64,000 bases of DNA from Sporomusaceae bacterium (GCA_031460455.1 JAVKTQ010000007.1:116305-180304), one strand, 5' to 3'. Positions 18,321 through 26,809 are shown, counted from the first letter of the stretch. Numbers and translations are program-made. Notes: a model not told the origin generated them from the sequence alone.

Positions 18321-18446
18321 CATTGGTGAGAAGTAACCACGGGGAAAGTTGGCTCAATGGTGCGGGAAGCGATAAAACGGGGCGAACAGGCGATGGCCGA
18401 CGAACTGAATAAAACGGGAAGCGCATCAACACGCGGAGTAAGTTAA
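18321..18446 (+). pseudogene. SASP pseudogene (remnant 2)
   Basis: In the frame from 18321 the translation is HW, a TGA stop, EVTTGKVGSMVREAIKRG, EQAMADELNKTG, then a stop at 18444. It aligns by eye with the second half of the intact SASP at 16454 (DWSDVTTGEVGSMVREAIKR). The in-frame TGA and the missing first half make it a pseudogene. A terminator follows directly. The stretch from 18114 to 18320 shows no gene. Confidence 0.75.
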
Positions 18447-18447
18447 A

Positions 18448-18476
18448 TGCCCGGAACTGGATTGTTCCGGGCATTC
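18448..18476 (+). terminator. Terminator of SASP remnant 2
   Basis: The GCCCGGAAC/GTTCCGGGC hairpin is followed by ATTCTTCT, and lies 2 nt after the remnant's stop. Confidence 0.65.
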
Positions 18477-18522
18477 TTCTGTGAACGGATGCTCGTTAAA
18501 TACCGTCGAGAACTTCTAATCG

Positions 18523-18615
18523 AATTCGATAAGTTATCTCTTCAACAACTTTATCGAAGCTGCCTGGGATATCGTGAAGGAAATAAAGACAGGACGGCCA
18601 TCGGTCAGTTGGTAA
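18523..18615 (+). pseudogene. CheX-like gene fragment, N-terminal part
   Basis: In the frame from 18541 the sequence reads LFNNFIEAAWDIVKEIKTG and then SVSW with a TAA at 18613. It matches the usual N-terminus of CheX-type CheY-P phosphatases (NPFIEAA-x-nVLk-x-m). No start codon with a ribosome site is evident and the rest of the protein is absent here. A probable C-terminal part lies at 20103-20531. Similarity was judged by eye on a short stretch. Confidence 0.45.
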
Positions 18616-18669
18616 AATGCGCTGTTTGGCAGCACGTCTCCAGTTTGTGATTGTTTGAGCAGGAACCGC

Positions 18670-19872
18670 TTAGCAGCTTTCGTGAACTCCGCCGGACCGC
18701 ACCAAGGCAAACAACAGGACTGCTAAGAGCGGACCGGCTGCCAGTACCGCAAAGGTCCAGGTATAGTTACCTGTTAGATCAAGGAAGAAGCCTGCCGTTA
18801 GCGGTGAAATAACCGATCCAAGTTGCCAAACACCGTTACATAAGCCTATGGCGGTACCGACCTGGAGCGGTGAAACCAGTTCACTTATGAATGTGTTTAA
18901 AACAGGTCCGAAAACAAATGCGCCTGCGCCCAGTAACGGTGCTAAGATAACCAATTGTCCCGCGTCCTGGTTGTTGCCGAAGAACCATAAAAGAAACGAG
19001 AACAAGGCCAGAATGGTCATGCCGACTTGCCGTCGGAATCTTGGAAGCAAGTCGGCCAGCCAGCCGGCCAAGGGTTGGCCGATCAAAGCCCCCAGGCCGA
19101 ACAAGGCCATAATTTGGCCGGACTGCTGCAAAGAGAGTCCTAAACATTGGTTCATGTATGTATTTGCCCAGGTTAAAGTTCCCCAGGTGCCCCACATTGC
19201 GAAAAAGCCCGCAGCAGCTGTCAGCATCAGGTCGCGGTTGCCAACAAGCGCCCTTAAGGTACTCCTGCCGTCAGTGGCAGTGTTCACGGCCTGATGGCGC
19301 GCTTTCGCCGGCCGGGGAATAACCAGCCAGGATATAGCCAGCACCAGCAAGGTAAAGCTGCCGGCAGCCAAGAAGGACGACCGCCAGCCATAGCTGGCTG
19401 CAATCATCGGCGACAAAAGATTTGCCATAAGTAGACCGAGAGGAGACGAGGCCATGAAGAATCCCATCGCTGTTGCCCGCCGGGTCGGGCCGAAGTGATC
19501 ATATACTCCTTTTACCGATGCTGCGAGTACCGCCCCTGACCCGATGCCGGCAAAGAAACGCAGAACTGTTCCTGTCCAGTAGCCCGGAATCCAGGCCATT
19601 CCAATCGTGAAGATCCCCATTAAAAAAAGAGAGCCCAACAGCACCTTTCTTGTTCCAAGCCGGTCGGCCAACATTCCTCCCGGCAACTGGGTCAATAAGT
19701 AACCAAGAAAAAAGGCGCTCATGAACCCGCCGGCCTGCGCCGCCGTGAGGCCCAATTCCCTCGACGCCATGGGGATGACCGGCGGCCAGGAAAGCCGATC
19801 GATGAATGAGCAGAAAAATGCCAGTCCGCCGCAAAAGACTATTTTTATTGCCGTCGATAAATTTCTCTCCAT
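18670..19872 (-). CDS. MFS transporter
   Basis: A 400-residue major facilitator with about 12 membrane segments. The loop 2-3 motif is GGMLADRLGTRKV, and an early FIDRLSWPPVIP segment fits anion/cation-symporter-like members. The ATG at 19872 follows GGGGAGAAG. It stands alone on the minus strand, inside a stretch of SASP and CheX remnants, so it may be a later insertion. The substrate cannot be told from sequence. Confidence 0.9.
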   Translation of the reverse strand: MERNLSTAIKIVFCGGLAFFCSFIDRLSWPPVIPMASRELGLTAAQAGGFMSAFFLGYLLTQLPGGMLADRLGTRKVLLGSLFLMGIFTIGMAWIPGYWTGTVLRFFAGIGSGAVLAASVKGVYDHFGPTRRATAMGFFMASSPLGLLMANLLSPMIAASYGWRSSFLAAGSFTLLVLAISWLVIPRPAKARHQAVNTATDGRSTLRALVGNRDLMLTAAAGFFAMWGTWGTLTWANTYMNQCLGLSLQQSGQIMALFGLGALIGQPLAGWLADLLPRFRRQVGMTILALFSFLLWFFGNNQDAGQLVILAPLLGAGAFVFGPVLNTFISELVSPLQVGTAIGLCNGVWQLGSVISPLTAGFFLDLTGNYTWTFAVLAAGPLLAVLLFALVRSGGVHESC

Positions 19873-19980
19873 GAGCTTCTCCCCGCATAATTATTCCTTC
19901 GTCCGGTTCTTTTCTATCGCAGTCTCAGACGTTCTCCATAAAAAATATATATCACATATAAAAGTTATTTACAAACATCT

Positions 19981-20052
19981 CATTGGAGCGACGAGTGGAC
20001 AATGGCGAAAGAGGCCAGAATGAATGGAGAGACGCATCAACATGCGAAATAA
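19981..20052 (+). pseudogene. SASP pseudogene (remnant 3)
   Basis: Translation from 19981 is HWSDEWTMAKEARMNG, then ETHQHAK and stop. The first residues match DWSD and the rest matches the SASP tail MAEEARKNGLAHQNA, so about 17 central codons are missing. The 12-mer ACATCTCATTGG just upstream is shared with remnant 2. A terminator follows. Confidence 0.65.
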
Positions 20053-20059
20053 GTGAAGA

Positions 20060-20089
20060 CCCCGAAATTTTCGTACAGAGATTTTCGGG
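20060..20089 (+). terminator. Terminator of SASP remnant 3
   Basis: The CCCGAAA/TTTCGGG stem is followed by ATCTTTCTT. Confidence 0.6.
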
Positions 20090-20102
20090 ATCTTTCTTGT
20101 CG

Positions 20103-20531
20103 GTCGGCAAATTCCAATAACATCTATCGGTTCTATGTATCCAATAAGGGGATTTTAGACTATTTGGCTGACTCGGTTGTGAACAACGGTGGGGTTATTA
20201 TCAATATCGGCGTAACCGGTCCCTTGAATGGTGTAATTATGATCGATATGGCTTCTGATTCGGCAAAGCTTTTTGCCTCGAAGATGATGATGGGGATGGC
20301 GGTGCCGGAGCTGGACGATCTGGCGCAAAGCGCCTTAAGCGAGATGGGCAACATGGTTTGCGCCAACGCTTGCACGCAGTATAGCATGGCGGGCATCAGC
20401 GGCCTCGATATTTCGCCGCCTCTCCTGCTAATCGGCAAGGATGGGCGGGTCAGGCTGCCGTTCCCAAAACGCTGGTGGTGGATTTGCTGGCCGATGAAAT
20501 CGATGTCAGAGTGTATGTCGGCCTGAGTTAA
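20103..20531 (+). pseudogene. CheX-like gene, frameshifted C-terminal part
   Basis: Residues such as GVIINIGVTGPLNGVIMIDM, FASKMMMGM, ALSEMGNMVCANAC and GLDISPPLLLIGKDG match the CheX/CheC fold, including the helix that normally carries the (E)xGN phosphatase motif. Near 20465 the frame must shift to continue as PKTLVVDLLADEIDVRVYVG with a stop at 20529. The N-terminus is missing, so this copy is broken. The likely N-terminal part is at 18523. Confidence 0.65.
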
Positions 20532-20548
20532 CATTCCCGACGCTGACT

Positions 20549-20590
20549 AGAAAAAACGGAATGACGCATAAAAACGCGGAACTAGATCAA
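20549..20590 (+). pseudogene. SASP tail remnant 4
   Basis: Fourteen codons read RKNGMTHKNAELDQ, close to the last 14 residues of the intact SASP (RKNGLAHQNANDQ). A terminator hairpin follows at once, as in the other copies. It is short, so the call rests mainly on the shared layout. Confidence 0.5.
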
Positions 20591-20591
20591 G

Positions 20592-20623
20592 GACCCGGAA
20601 GTCCTAACGCAAGACTTCCGGGT
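20592..20623 (+). terminator. Terminator of SASP remnant 4
   Basis: The GACCCGGAAGTC/GACTTCCGGGTTC hairpin is followed by TTCGCTTTTTT. The 3' end of the convergent lysR-type gene lies inside it. Confidence 0.75.
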
Positions 20624-21524
20624 TCTTCGCTTTTTTACTGTCGGCGATATGTTCCAGGGTTACGTCAATGAACGCCTTCAGGGCCGGCGACAGCCATTTG
20701 TTCTTGTGGTAGATGAGTTGGGCGCTGATATTAAAGGCGGGGCCCGCCCATTTTAGGTTCGCAAGATGGCCGGCCGCAAGATCGTGGTCGACTACGACGC
20801 GCGGCAGGAAGCCTATCCCCCAGCCGTCACAGACGAATCTTTTTATTACCTCGTTGCTGCTGATGCCCATCGCGGAGGACGGTTTGGACCCCGCCTGCGC
20901 CAGGATGCTTTCGAATATCCGTCGGTAGGTGCAGCCTTCGGCGGTAAGAACGAGCGCTTCGCCGTTTAAGTCTCCAGGCAAAACCCGCCGTTTCCGGGCC
21001 AGGGGATGGGGCGGCGCGGCTATTACGGCCATGGGTTCCGCGAACAGCACGTGAGTGACGAGGTCGGTTTCCCGGCACGGCACGTCGAGGAGGAGGGCAA
21101 TGTCGATCGCGTTCTTGCGGAGGAGAGTGCGATAATCGTGGACGACGTCGAAACGGATGTTGATTTCCACCCGCGGGTAGCGTGAACGAAAGAGATTGAA
21201 AACCTCCGGCAACCTATGGATGCAGAGGGATTCCGCCGTGCCAATAGTCACCGTCCCCTGGGGAGCGAGTGAACTCGCCGCATAGTCCCTGGCTTCGCCG
21301 GACAATTCTACGATCTGTGTGGCGTAAGTGTAGAGGCGCTCGCCTGCCTTGGTCAGCTTTATCTGTTTGCCAAAACGCTCGTACACCAGGACGCCCAGTT
21401 CTTCTTCCAACAACTGGATCTGGCTGGTGACGGTAGACTGAGCATAGCCCAGCTCTTCGGCGGCTTTGGTGAAACTCAGCAGCCTGGCTGTGGCAATGAA
21501 GGTTTTGAGTTGACGGATTTCCAC
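20604..21524 (-). CDS. LysR-family transcriptional regulator
   Basis: A 306-residue LysR regulator. The N-terminal winged HTH is RQLKTFIATARLLSFTKAAEELGYAQSTVT (residues 3-32), and the effector-binding domain begins around residue 90. It uses a GTG start. It is divergent from the QueG-like gene, with a 129-bp shared upstream region, so that gene and the cupin gene after it are the likely targets. The effector is unknown. Confidence 0.93.
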   Translation of the reverse strand: MEIRQLKTFIATARLLSFTKAAEELGYAQSTVTSQIQLLEEELGVLVYERFGKQIKLTKAGERLYTYATQIVELSGEARDYAASSLAPQGTVTIGTAESLCIHRLPEVFNLFRSRYPRVEINIRFDVVHDYRTLLRKNAIDIALLLDVPCRETDLVTHVLFAEPMAVIAAPPHPLARKRRVLPGDLNGEALVLTAEGCTYRRIFESILAQAGSKPSSAMGISSNEVIKRFVCDGWGIGFLPRVVVDHDLAAGHLANLKWAGPAFNISAQLIYHKNKWLSPALKAFIDVTLEHIADSKKAKNPEVLR

Positions 21525-21653
21525 GGCTTACACATCCATCGCTTATTTTGAATAACTTTATCGATATTATCAATTTTACCTATTGATACTTCTATGATAG
21601 TATGGTTTCAAAAAGAGGTCCAGGGAAATTTTGGCCTTGACGGGAGGAGAAAG

Positions 21654-22358
21654 ATGCTTCAAAATATCAGCGCCGCTGAGGTAAAGCGGCGAGCGGCCGA
21701 GCTGGGGTCGGACCTGTGCGGGATAGCCCCGGTGGAACGGTTCGCGGATGCGCCGGCCGGGTTCCACCCCGCCGATGTCCTAGGAGGCTGTAAAAGCGTA
21801 ATCGTGATCGCGGAGCGGTTTCCTTGCAGTGTTATCGCATCGCCGTCGGCGGCGGCATACACTTTTGCCATACTTAAGGCAGCCGATCAGATGGATGCCA
21901 TTACTTACCGAATCGCGTCGGAGCTCGACAGGCTGGGAAGCTGCGCCCTGGCCGTTCCGTCCCGTGACCCTTACGATTACTGGGACGAGGATAAACGGCA
22001 CGGCCAGGGGATTTTGTCGCTGAAACATGCGGCCGTAAGGGCCGGCCTGGGCCGGATGGGCAAAAACACGTTGCTTGTCAACGACAAACTGGGCAATATG
22101 CTCTGCCTGGGCGCCGTACTTGTCGATAGGGAGCTAGCGGCCGATCCGGTGGCCGCTTACCGGACGTGCGAGCCTGATTGCCGGATATGCCTGGACGCCT
22201 GTCCGGCCAAGGCGCTGGACGGCAGCACTATCGAGCAACGCAAATGCCGCAGCTTATGCGGGAAGCATACCGACGGCGGAGGGTTCGTCTATGCGTGTAA
22301 TCTGTGCCGCAGAAGCTGCCCGCATTATCAAGGTTTGCACGTGACGGGGACAAGGTGA
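21654..22358 (+). CDS. QueG-like 4Fe-4S protein
   Basis: A 234-residue iron-sulfur protein resembling the epoxyqueuosine reductase core but shorter. It has KHAAVRAGLGRMGKNTLL, then CEPDCRICLDACPAKAL (one 4Fe-4S site) and CNLCRRSCPH (second site). Such short homologs are common in anaerobes and are not proven queuosine enzymes. GGGAGGAG precedes the ATG at 21654. The cupin gene starts 1 nt after it, so the two are an operon. Confidence 0.85.
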   Translation: MLQNISAAEVKRRAAELGSDLCGIAPVERFADAPAGFHPADVLGGCKSVIVIAERFPCSVIASPSAAAYTFAILKAADQMDAITYRIASELDRLGSCALAVPSRDPYDYWDEDKRHGQGILSLKHAAVRAGLGRMGKNTLLVNDKLGNMLCLGAVLVDRELAADPVAAYRTCEPDCRICLDACPAKALDGSTIEQRKCRSLCGKHTDGGGFVYACNLCRRSCPHYQGLHVTGTR

Positions 22359-22359
22359 A

Positions 22360-22725
22360 ATGAAGGTTCGTGTGGTTAATTTCGCCGATAAATTCGCCGG
22401 GATAGGCGAGCTTCACGCTTACAAGCTGGTGGCGCAGATGAACGATTATCACTTCAAACTGGTGAGGATGAAACGGGAGTTTATCTGGCACAGCCACCCG
22501 GAGACCGACGAGGTTTTTATGGTGATTGACGGCCACTTGCGGATCGATCTGCGGGATGAGGCGATCTCTTTGACCAAGGGGGAAATGGTGGTGATTCCCA
22601 AGGGGGTCGAGCATAAGCCTTCCTGCCGGGAGGAGTGCAAGATTCTGTTGATCGAGCCCGCCGGCACGCTCAATACCGGTAATGCCGGCGGCGACCTGAC
22701 CGACACGGATATTGAATGGGTCTGA
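22360..22725 (+). CDS. Small cupin-domain protein
   Basis: A 121-residue single-domain cupin. Motif 1 is WHSHPETDEVFMVIDG, with His/His/Glu metal ligands. Motif 2, around KGEMVVIPKGVEHKP, supplies the last His. Possible roles are a small-molecule isomerase, a dioxygenase or a sensor. It sits 1 nt behind the QueG-like gene and before a terminator, opposite a LysR gene that may control the pair. Confidence 0.88.
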   Translation: MKVRVVNFADKFAGIGELHAYKLVAQMNDYHFKLVRMKREFIWHSHPETDEVFMVIDGHLRIDLRDEAISLTKGEMVVIPKGVEHKPSCREECKILLIEPAGTLNTGNAGGDLTDTDIEWV

Positions 22726-22777
22726 CGGCGGGTCAGATTAAGCCAAAAAAGATGAGTCCAGTGCCATCGAAAATGGG

Positions 22778-22808
22778 AACCCGGAAGCCTAAGAGGACTT
22801 CCGGGTTT
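22778..22808 (+). terminator. Terminator after the cupin gene
   Basis: The AACCCGGAAG-CC/GG-ACTTCCGGGTT hairpin is followed by a T-rich stretch. Confidence 0.75.
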
Positions 22809-22838
22809 CTGCTCATGGTATGCGCAAGGGTGCGGGGG

Positions 22839-23426
22839 TTACAGCGACCGCCAGTCGCCGTACTCCATGTATTTGACCGTTTTGTTGGCGATTTCTTGGC
22901 CATATAGCTTCGTCACAATATGGAGAGACAGGTCGATACCGGCCGAGATCCCCCCGGAAGTCATCACCTTGCCGTTATCGGTGTAGCGTTTCTCATCGAC
23001 GACGATAGCGCCGGGCGCCGTCTCCCGCAGGTGGTCGGCCACACTGTGGTGAGTAACGGCTTCCTGCCCGTCTAACAGGCCTACAGCGCCGAGGATTCTC
23101 GCCCCCGAGCAGACGGACATGACTATCTGGGCGCCGGCGGCAACGCTTTTAAGCCAATCCAGGACCGCGTCGTTTTTGTACGCGACCCTGGTTCCTATGC
23201 CGCCGGGAACTACCAGGATATCAATCGGCGGATGGTTGTCGAACCCGAAATCGGACAGTGCTGTGAGGCCGTTGACCGATCTTACCGCCGCCCCGTCTTC
23301 CGATAACGTGAAGACTTTAAACAACTTTTGGTCGTTAAGTTGGGCCGTAACGGAGAAAACTTCGTAGGGACCGGCGTAATCGAGCAATTCTACATCATTA
23401 AACAGGAAAATACCGACGTTATACAT
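22839..23426 (-). CDS. DJ-1/PfpI-family protein
   Basis: A 195-residue glutamine-amidotransferase-like fold. The nucleophile-elbow Cys is in VMSVCSGARILGAVGLL, followed by ATHHSVADHLR-like His residues, in the pattern of isonitrile hydratase/AraC-associated members. The ATG at 23426 is 10 nt from GAGGAG; an earlier ATG at 23435 is too close to it. It appears monocistronic. The activity is not certain. Confidence 0.88.
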   Translation of the reverse strand: MYNVGIFLFNDVELLDYAGPYEVFSVTAQLNDQKLFKVFTLSEDGAAVRSVNGLTALSDFGFDNHPPIDILVVPGGIGTRVAYKNDAVLDWLKSVAAGAQIVMSVCSGARILGAVGLLDGQEAVTHHSVADHLRETAPGAIVVDEKRYTDNGKVMTSGGISAGIDLSLHIVTKLYGQEIANKTVKYMEYGDWRSL

Positions 23427-23523
23427 TGCGACCATCTCCTCGCGCGGCCCTCCGCCGCTTTTCCCTTCAATCTAACGATTATTATTTTCCACGAGTCCTT
23501 CTTTTTTCCTTTTATTTGCCTGA

Positions 23524-23586
23524 AAAGGAAAAGCCGGGGCTTTCCCACGGCCTGATCGACCTTGGCCGCAACACCCCGGCTTTTCG
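23524..23586 (-). terminator. Long-loop terminator downstream of ferritin
   Basis: AAAAGCCGGGG and CCCCGGCTTTT form a stem around a loop of about 37 nt, with A/T runs on both sides. Confidence 0.65.
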
Positions 23587-23601
23587 TGACGAGTATCGAT
23601 T

Positions 23602-24087
23602 TTAGCGCTTGCCGAGCTCCTTGTCCATCCAGATCAGGGCGCTACCTTTGTCGCCGGCTACTTTCATTCTCTCGATGATTTCCGAAGCAGACGCTTCTTC
23701 TTCGACTTGTTCGGTGATGAACCACTGCAGGAAAATCTGGCTGGGGTAGTCCTTCTCCGCCAGCGCCAGCTCGTAGAGACTGTTTATACGATCAGTCACG
23801 TGCTGTTCATGGGCCAGAACCTTTTCAAAAACGGCCAACGGCGACCCAAAATCGCCGGGGGGCGCTTCGATCGCTTTAAGTGCAACCTGCCCGCCGCGTT
23901 CGAGTACAAAATCGAACATCTTCATGGCATGGCTGACTTCTTCGTTGTACTGGGCGCGAAGCCAGTGGCCAAAACCCTTGAGGTTGCTCCCTTCACAGTA
24001 AGCCGCCATCGACAGGTAGAGGTACGCGGAGGCCATCTCGGCCTGAATCTGGTCGTTGAAGGCATCTTGTACTTTTTTTGAAAGCAT
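23602..24087 (-). CDS. ftn: Non-haem ferritin
   Basis: A 161-residue iron-storage protein that forms a 24-mer shell. Ferroxidase-site residues are visible in the four-helix bundle: Glu17 ([13 protein letters not shown]), the Glu/His pair in [13 protein letters not shown], and Gln/Glu in [19 protein letters not shown] is 8 nt before the ATG. It is monocistronic, with a terminator downstream. It probably buffers iron and oxygen stress. Confidence 0.95.
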   Translation of the reverse strand: MLSKKVQDAFNDQIQAEMASAYLYLSMAAYCEGSNLKGFGHWLRAQYNEEVSHAMKMFDFVLERGGQVALKAIEAPPGDFGSPLAVFEKVLAHEQHVTDRINSLYELALAEKDYPSQIFLQWFITEQVEEEASASEIIERMKVAGDKGSALIWMDKELGKR

Positions 24088-24235
24088 ATGTATCTACCTC
24101 CTTGTGTGTTTTCAAGGATAATTTTAGCATAACGCTTCGCTATTATGCAATAAGATTTATTCTTTTTTAATAATAATTATTATTATTTTGAGATACGCCC
24201 GTCTGACAGCGTCATACAACGATAGCACCTAATGC

Positions 24236-24275
24236 AAAAAAACCAAGCCTCCACATTTCCGCGGAGGCTTGGTCA
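24236..24275 (-). terminator. Terminator of tRNA-Arg
   Basis: The ACCAAGCCTCCG/GGAGGCTTGGT stem is followed by TTTTTTT on the minus strand, 3 nt after the tRNA 3' end. Confidence 0.9.
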
Positions 24276-24278
24276 GAG

Positions 24279-24354
24279 TGGCGCGCCTGGCACGATTCGA
24301 ACGTGCGACCAACGGATTAGAAGTCCGTTGCTCTATCCCCTGAGCTACAGGCGC
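24279..24354 (-). tRNA. tRNA-Arg (anticodon UCU)
   Basis: A 76-nt cloverleaf with acceptor GCGCCTG/CAGGCGC, anticodon loop CTTCTAA (UCU), T-arm GCACG-TTCGAAT-CGTGC and an encoded 3' CCA. Confidence 0.97.
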
Positions 24355-24617
24355 ATTATATAATTATTCCTGTCGTGGTACCCGTTACTCACCGAAAGAT
24401 TATAGCATTTTTGCCGGACCCGTGTCAATAAAGGCTTGCTGCCATTATCGCCCATCGGCTCCCCCGCCGGCGCAATCAACATGAGACGATACCGGCGTTA
24501 TCAAATTCTTCCGCAGAGGCAGGCTACATAGCGAATTTATGAAAGGTTTTCCCGGATTTGTGTCGAAAAATACTATCACTTTATAAATAATGTCCATTTC
24601 GAGGAGGGGGTGGAGTT

Positions 24618-25496
24618 TTGTTAAAAATGGATCAAACTGTCGCCAGCGAACTGACCGATTTTATTTACGGCAGTACGGGGTATCACACTATTGTCTGCGA
24701 CGCAACCGGCACGATAATCGCCGATTCGGCCAAAACCCGCATCGGGACCGTGCACGGCGGCGCCAAGAAAATCTTGACAACCAATATCGATGCAATTATC
24801 GTCACCGAAGAAGACGCCGCCGCTTCCGATGGCAAAATGAAGCCGGGTGCCAACATGGCTATCAAGGACGGCGGGGAGAAAATCGGCTCTTTCGGCATCG
24901 CCGGCAATCCCCAGGTCGTCGAGCCCATTGTGAAGATTGCCGCCGGCATCGTCCTCTCTCGCTTGCAGGATAAAGAGACTACAGCAAGGATCAGCAAGTT
25001 GGTTAACGACCTTTATTCTTCGCTGGAGCAGGCGGCCGCAGCCATCGAAGAGTTATCCGCTTCGTCGCAGGAACTGGCTTCCACGAGCCAGGAGGCGGCG
25101 TCACTGTCCCGAGAGGCCGCAGAGAAAGTCAATAATACCACGGAAATCCTCGAACTTATAAAGCGGGTCGCCCAACAGACCAACCTGCTTGGTCTGAATG
25201 CCGCCATTGAAGCCGCCAGGGCCGGGGAACTAGGCCGCGGGTTCGCGGTCGTCGCCGACGAGGTGCGCAAATTGGCTGACGAGAGCAGCCGGTCAGTGGG
25301 GGAAATCAACGCGATGCTCAACCAGTTCCGGGTATCGGTGGAACAAGTTCTGAAGAATGTCGAGCAAAACAGCACCATTACCCAGGAGCAGGCCAAATCC
25401 ACGCAGGAAATCGCCCGCATGATCGAAGGCTTGCGCAATGTCGGCCAGGATCTGATAGCGGTTGCCGAGAAAACCACCAGTATCGACGGAAATTAG
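24618..25496 (+). CDS. Soluble methyl-accepting chemotaxis protein with diacid-recognition domain
   Basis: A 292-residue chemoreceptor without membrane segments. Residues about 5-120 match the sugar-diacid recognition domain of CdaR-type regulators ([33 protein letters not shown]). A linker follows, then a short MCP signalling hairpin, [20 protein letters not shown] plus [17 protein letters not shown]. It probably senses an intracellular ligand and feeds CheA/CheW. The start may be TTG 24618 or ATG 24627; both follow GAGGAGGGGGTGGAG. Confidence 0.88.
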   Translation: MLKMDQTVASELTDFIYGSTGYHTIVCDATGTIIADSAKTRIGTVHGGAKKILTTNIDAIIVTEEDAAASDGKMKPGANMAIKDGGEKIGSFGIAGNPQVVEPIVKIAAGIVLSRLQDKETTARISKLVNDLYSSLEQAAAAIEELSASSQELASTSQEAASLSREAAEKVNNTTEILELIKRVAQQTNLLGLNAAIEAARAGELGRGFAVVADEVRKLADESSRSVGEINAMLNQFRVSVEQVLKNVEQNSTITQEQAKSTQEIARMIEGLRNVGQDLIAVAEKTTSIDGN

Positions 25497-25537
25497 TTGC
25501 GCATCGTCATTTTTTGGCCCGACCACTAGGCCAAGCT

Positions 25538-25566
25538 AAAGCGGCCCCTGCAGCGGGCCGCTTTTT
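25538..25566 (+). terminator. Terminator of the chemoreceptor gene
   Basis: The AGCGGCCC/GGGCCGCT stem with a CTGCAGC loop is followed by TTTTTG. Confidence 0.9.
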
Positions 25567-25598
25567 GTGTTTCCGGAAGCCGATTCCCCGAGATATTG

Positions 25599-25790
25599 TC
25601 AGAAGAGCTGCAACTGGTCCTGCTCCGGGTCTATCTTGGCCGGGTTGATATACTTCATCTCCCGCGCGAATATCCATCGGTCGCAGGCGCGGCAGTAGAC
25701 GCTGGCATTTTCGTACGCCCAGGCGAGGTCGCGACCGCATTTAGGGCAGACAAACTGGATCATGAGCTTTTGCGCCGCTACAGCCGCCAA
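25599..25790 (-). CDS. Small zinc-ribbon protein
   Basis: A protein of about 63 residues with two cysteine pairs, CPKCGRDLAWAYE and YCRACDRW, i.e. a zinc ribbon, and an acidic C-terminus ending DQLQLF. TTG at 25790 is preceded by GGAGGTGG at a good distance; ATG 25763 is an alternative with a poor ribosome site. The first tRNA of the next cluster lies upstream. No function can be assigned. Confidence 0.6.
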   Translation of the reverse strand: MAAVAAQKLMIQFVCPKCGRDLAWAYENASVYCRACDRWIFAREMKYINPAKIDPEQDQLQLF

Positions 25791-25919
25791 CGAATCCACC
25801 TCCGCGCATCCGTGTCTATTATTGTTAATTCGCCCCGAACGCTCAAAACCCTCTTCCGGCGGCCGCAAACGCACCAAGTCGCTTCCCATTCGCACGCTAA
25901 AGACCGCCAGCAATACTAA

Positions 25920-25946
25920 AACCGCCCGGATTATCGCCGGGCGGCT
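25920..25946 (-). terminator. Terminator after tRNA-Gly
   Basis: The CCGCCCGG/CCGGGCGG stem is followed by TTTTAGT on the minus strand. Confidence 0.8.
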
Positions 25947-25957
25947 TGTCGAAATAC

Positions 25958-26031
25958 TGGAGCGGGTGATGGGAATCGAACCCACACAACCAGCTTGGAA
26001 GGCTGGGGCTCTACCATTGAGCTACACCCGC
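25958..26031 (-). tRNA. tRNA-Gly (anticodon UCC)
   Basis: A 74-nt cloverleaf with acceptor GCGGGTG/CACCCGC, anticodon loop CTTCCAA (UCC), T-arm with GGTTCGATTCC and an encoded CCA. It is 14 nt from tRNA-Pro on the same strand, so the two are probably co-transcribed. Confidence 0.97.
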
Positions 26032-26045
26032 AGTTTAATAAAACG

Positions 26046-26122
26046 TGGTCGGAGCGGCAGGATTTGAACCTGCGACCCCCTGGTCCCAAGCCAGGTGCTC
26101 TACCAAGCTGAGCCACGCCCCG
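26046..26122 (-). tRNA. tRNA-Pro (anticodon UGG)
   Basis: A 77-nt cloverleaf with acceptor CGGGGCG/CGCTCCG, anticodon loop CTTGGGA (UGG), T-arm GCAGG-TTCAAAT-CCTGC and an encoded CCA. Confidence 0.97.
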
Positions 26123-26251
26123 TGAACCGCAAGGAGTATTATACTATACGGTCTGCGGAGTGTCAAGCGTTAAGTAGACATAATGTTGAAAGATCGCATC
26201 TTGAATTACCGAAGGCTGGCCAGCAGATTTCAGCCGCCAGCCAGCCTTTCT

Positions 26252-26809
26252 TTACAGCCGCCGGTATTGCTTCTGCCCTTCCTCGTAATAGTTGCGCCCC
26301 TCACTGTCGATGACGACGATGGCCGGGAAGTCCTCGACCATCATCTTGGCGAACGCCTCGGCGCCCAGATCGGGGTAGGCCACGACTTCATAACCCTTGA
26401 CCGTCCGGGCGATGAGGGCCGCGGCCCCGCCGGTGGCTGCGAAGTAGACTGCGCCGTGCTTTTTCATGGCTTCGACAACTTCGGCGCTGCGGTAACCTTT
26501 GCCGATCATACCTCTCAGCCCCTCGGCCAGCATCCGTGGAGTATAGGCATCCATACGGCCGCTCGTCGTCGGCCCGGCCGAGCCGATAGGCTGCCCGGGC
26601 TTCGCCGGGCTCGGGCCGACATAGTAGATGACTTGGTCGTGGATATCGACGGGGAGCCCTTCCCCCCGGTCGAGGGCCTCGATCATGCGCTTGTGGGCGG
26701 CGTCGCGGGCGGTGTAGATGGCGCCGGTGATGAGGACGCTGTCGCCGGCCCGCAGTTTCCGGGCAACATCCGCGCTGAGCGGGGTTGTGATGCGGATGGA
26801 TTCGGCCAT
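26252..26809 (-). CDS. Fumarate hydratase class I, beta subunit
   Basis: A 185-residue C-terminal-type subunit of the oxygen-sensitive [4Fe-4S] fumarase/tartrate dehydratase family. It has VLITGAIYTARDAAHKRM, YYVGPSPAKPGQPIGSAGPT and the substrate-binding SGRMDAYTP. The ATG at 26809 follows AGGGGGAA; an upstream in-frame reading overlaps the alpha subunit and is rejected. It sits 13 nt after the alpha gene. It interconverts fumarate and malate next to fumarate reductase. Confidence 0.94.
   Translation of the reverse strand: MAESIRITTPLSADVARKLRAGDSVLITGAIYTARDAAHKRMIEALDRGEGLPVDIHDQVIYYVGPSPAKPGQPIGSAGPTTSGRMDAYTPRMLAEGLRGMIGKGYRSAEVVEAMKKHGAVYFAATGGAAALIARTVKGYEVVAYPDLGAEAFAKMMVEDFPAIVVIDSEGRNYYEEGQKQYRRL

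Noticed and set aside
18227..18650. Two small plus-strand open frames (18227-18412 and 18447-18650)
   Set aside because: They have no ribosome sites and overlap the SASP remnant, its terminator and the CheX fragment in other frames.
22726..22777. A fifth SASP tail before the terminator after the cupin gene
   Set aside because: The terminator resembles the others, but the preceding codons do not match the SASP C-terminus.
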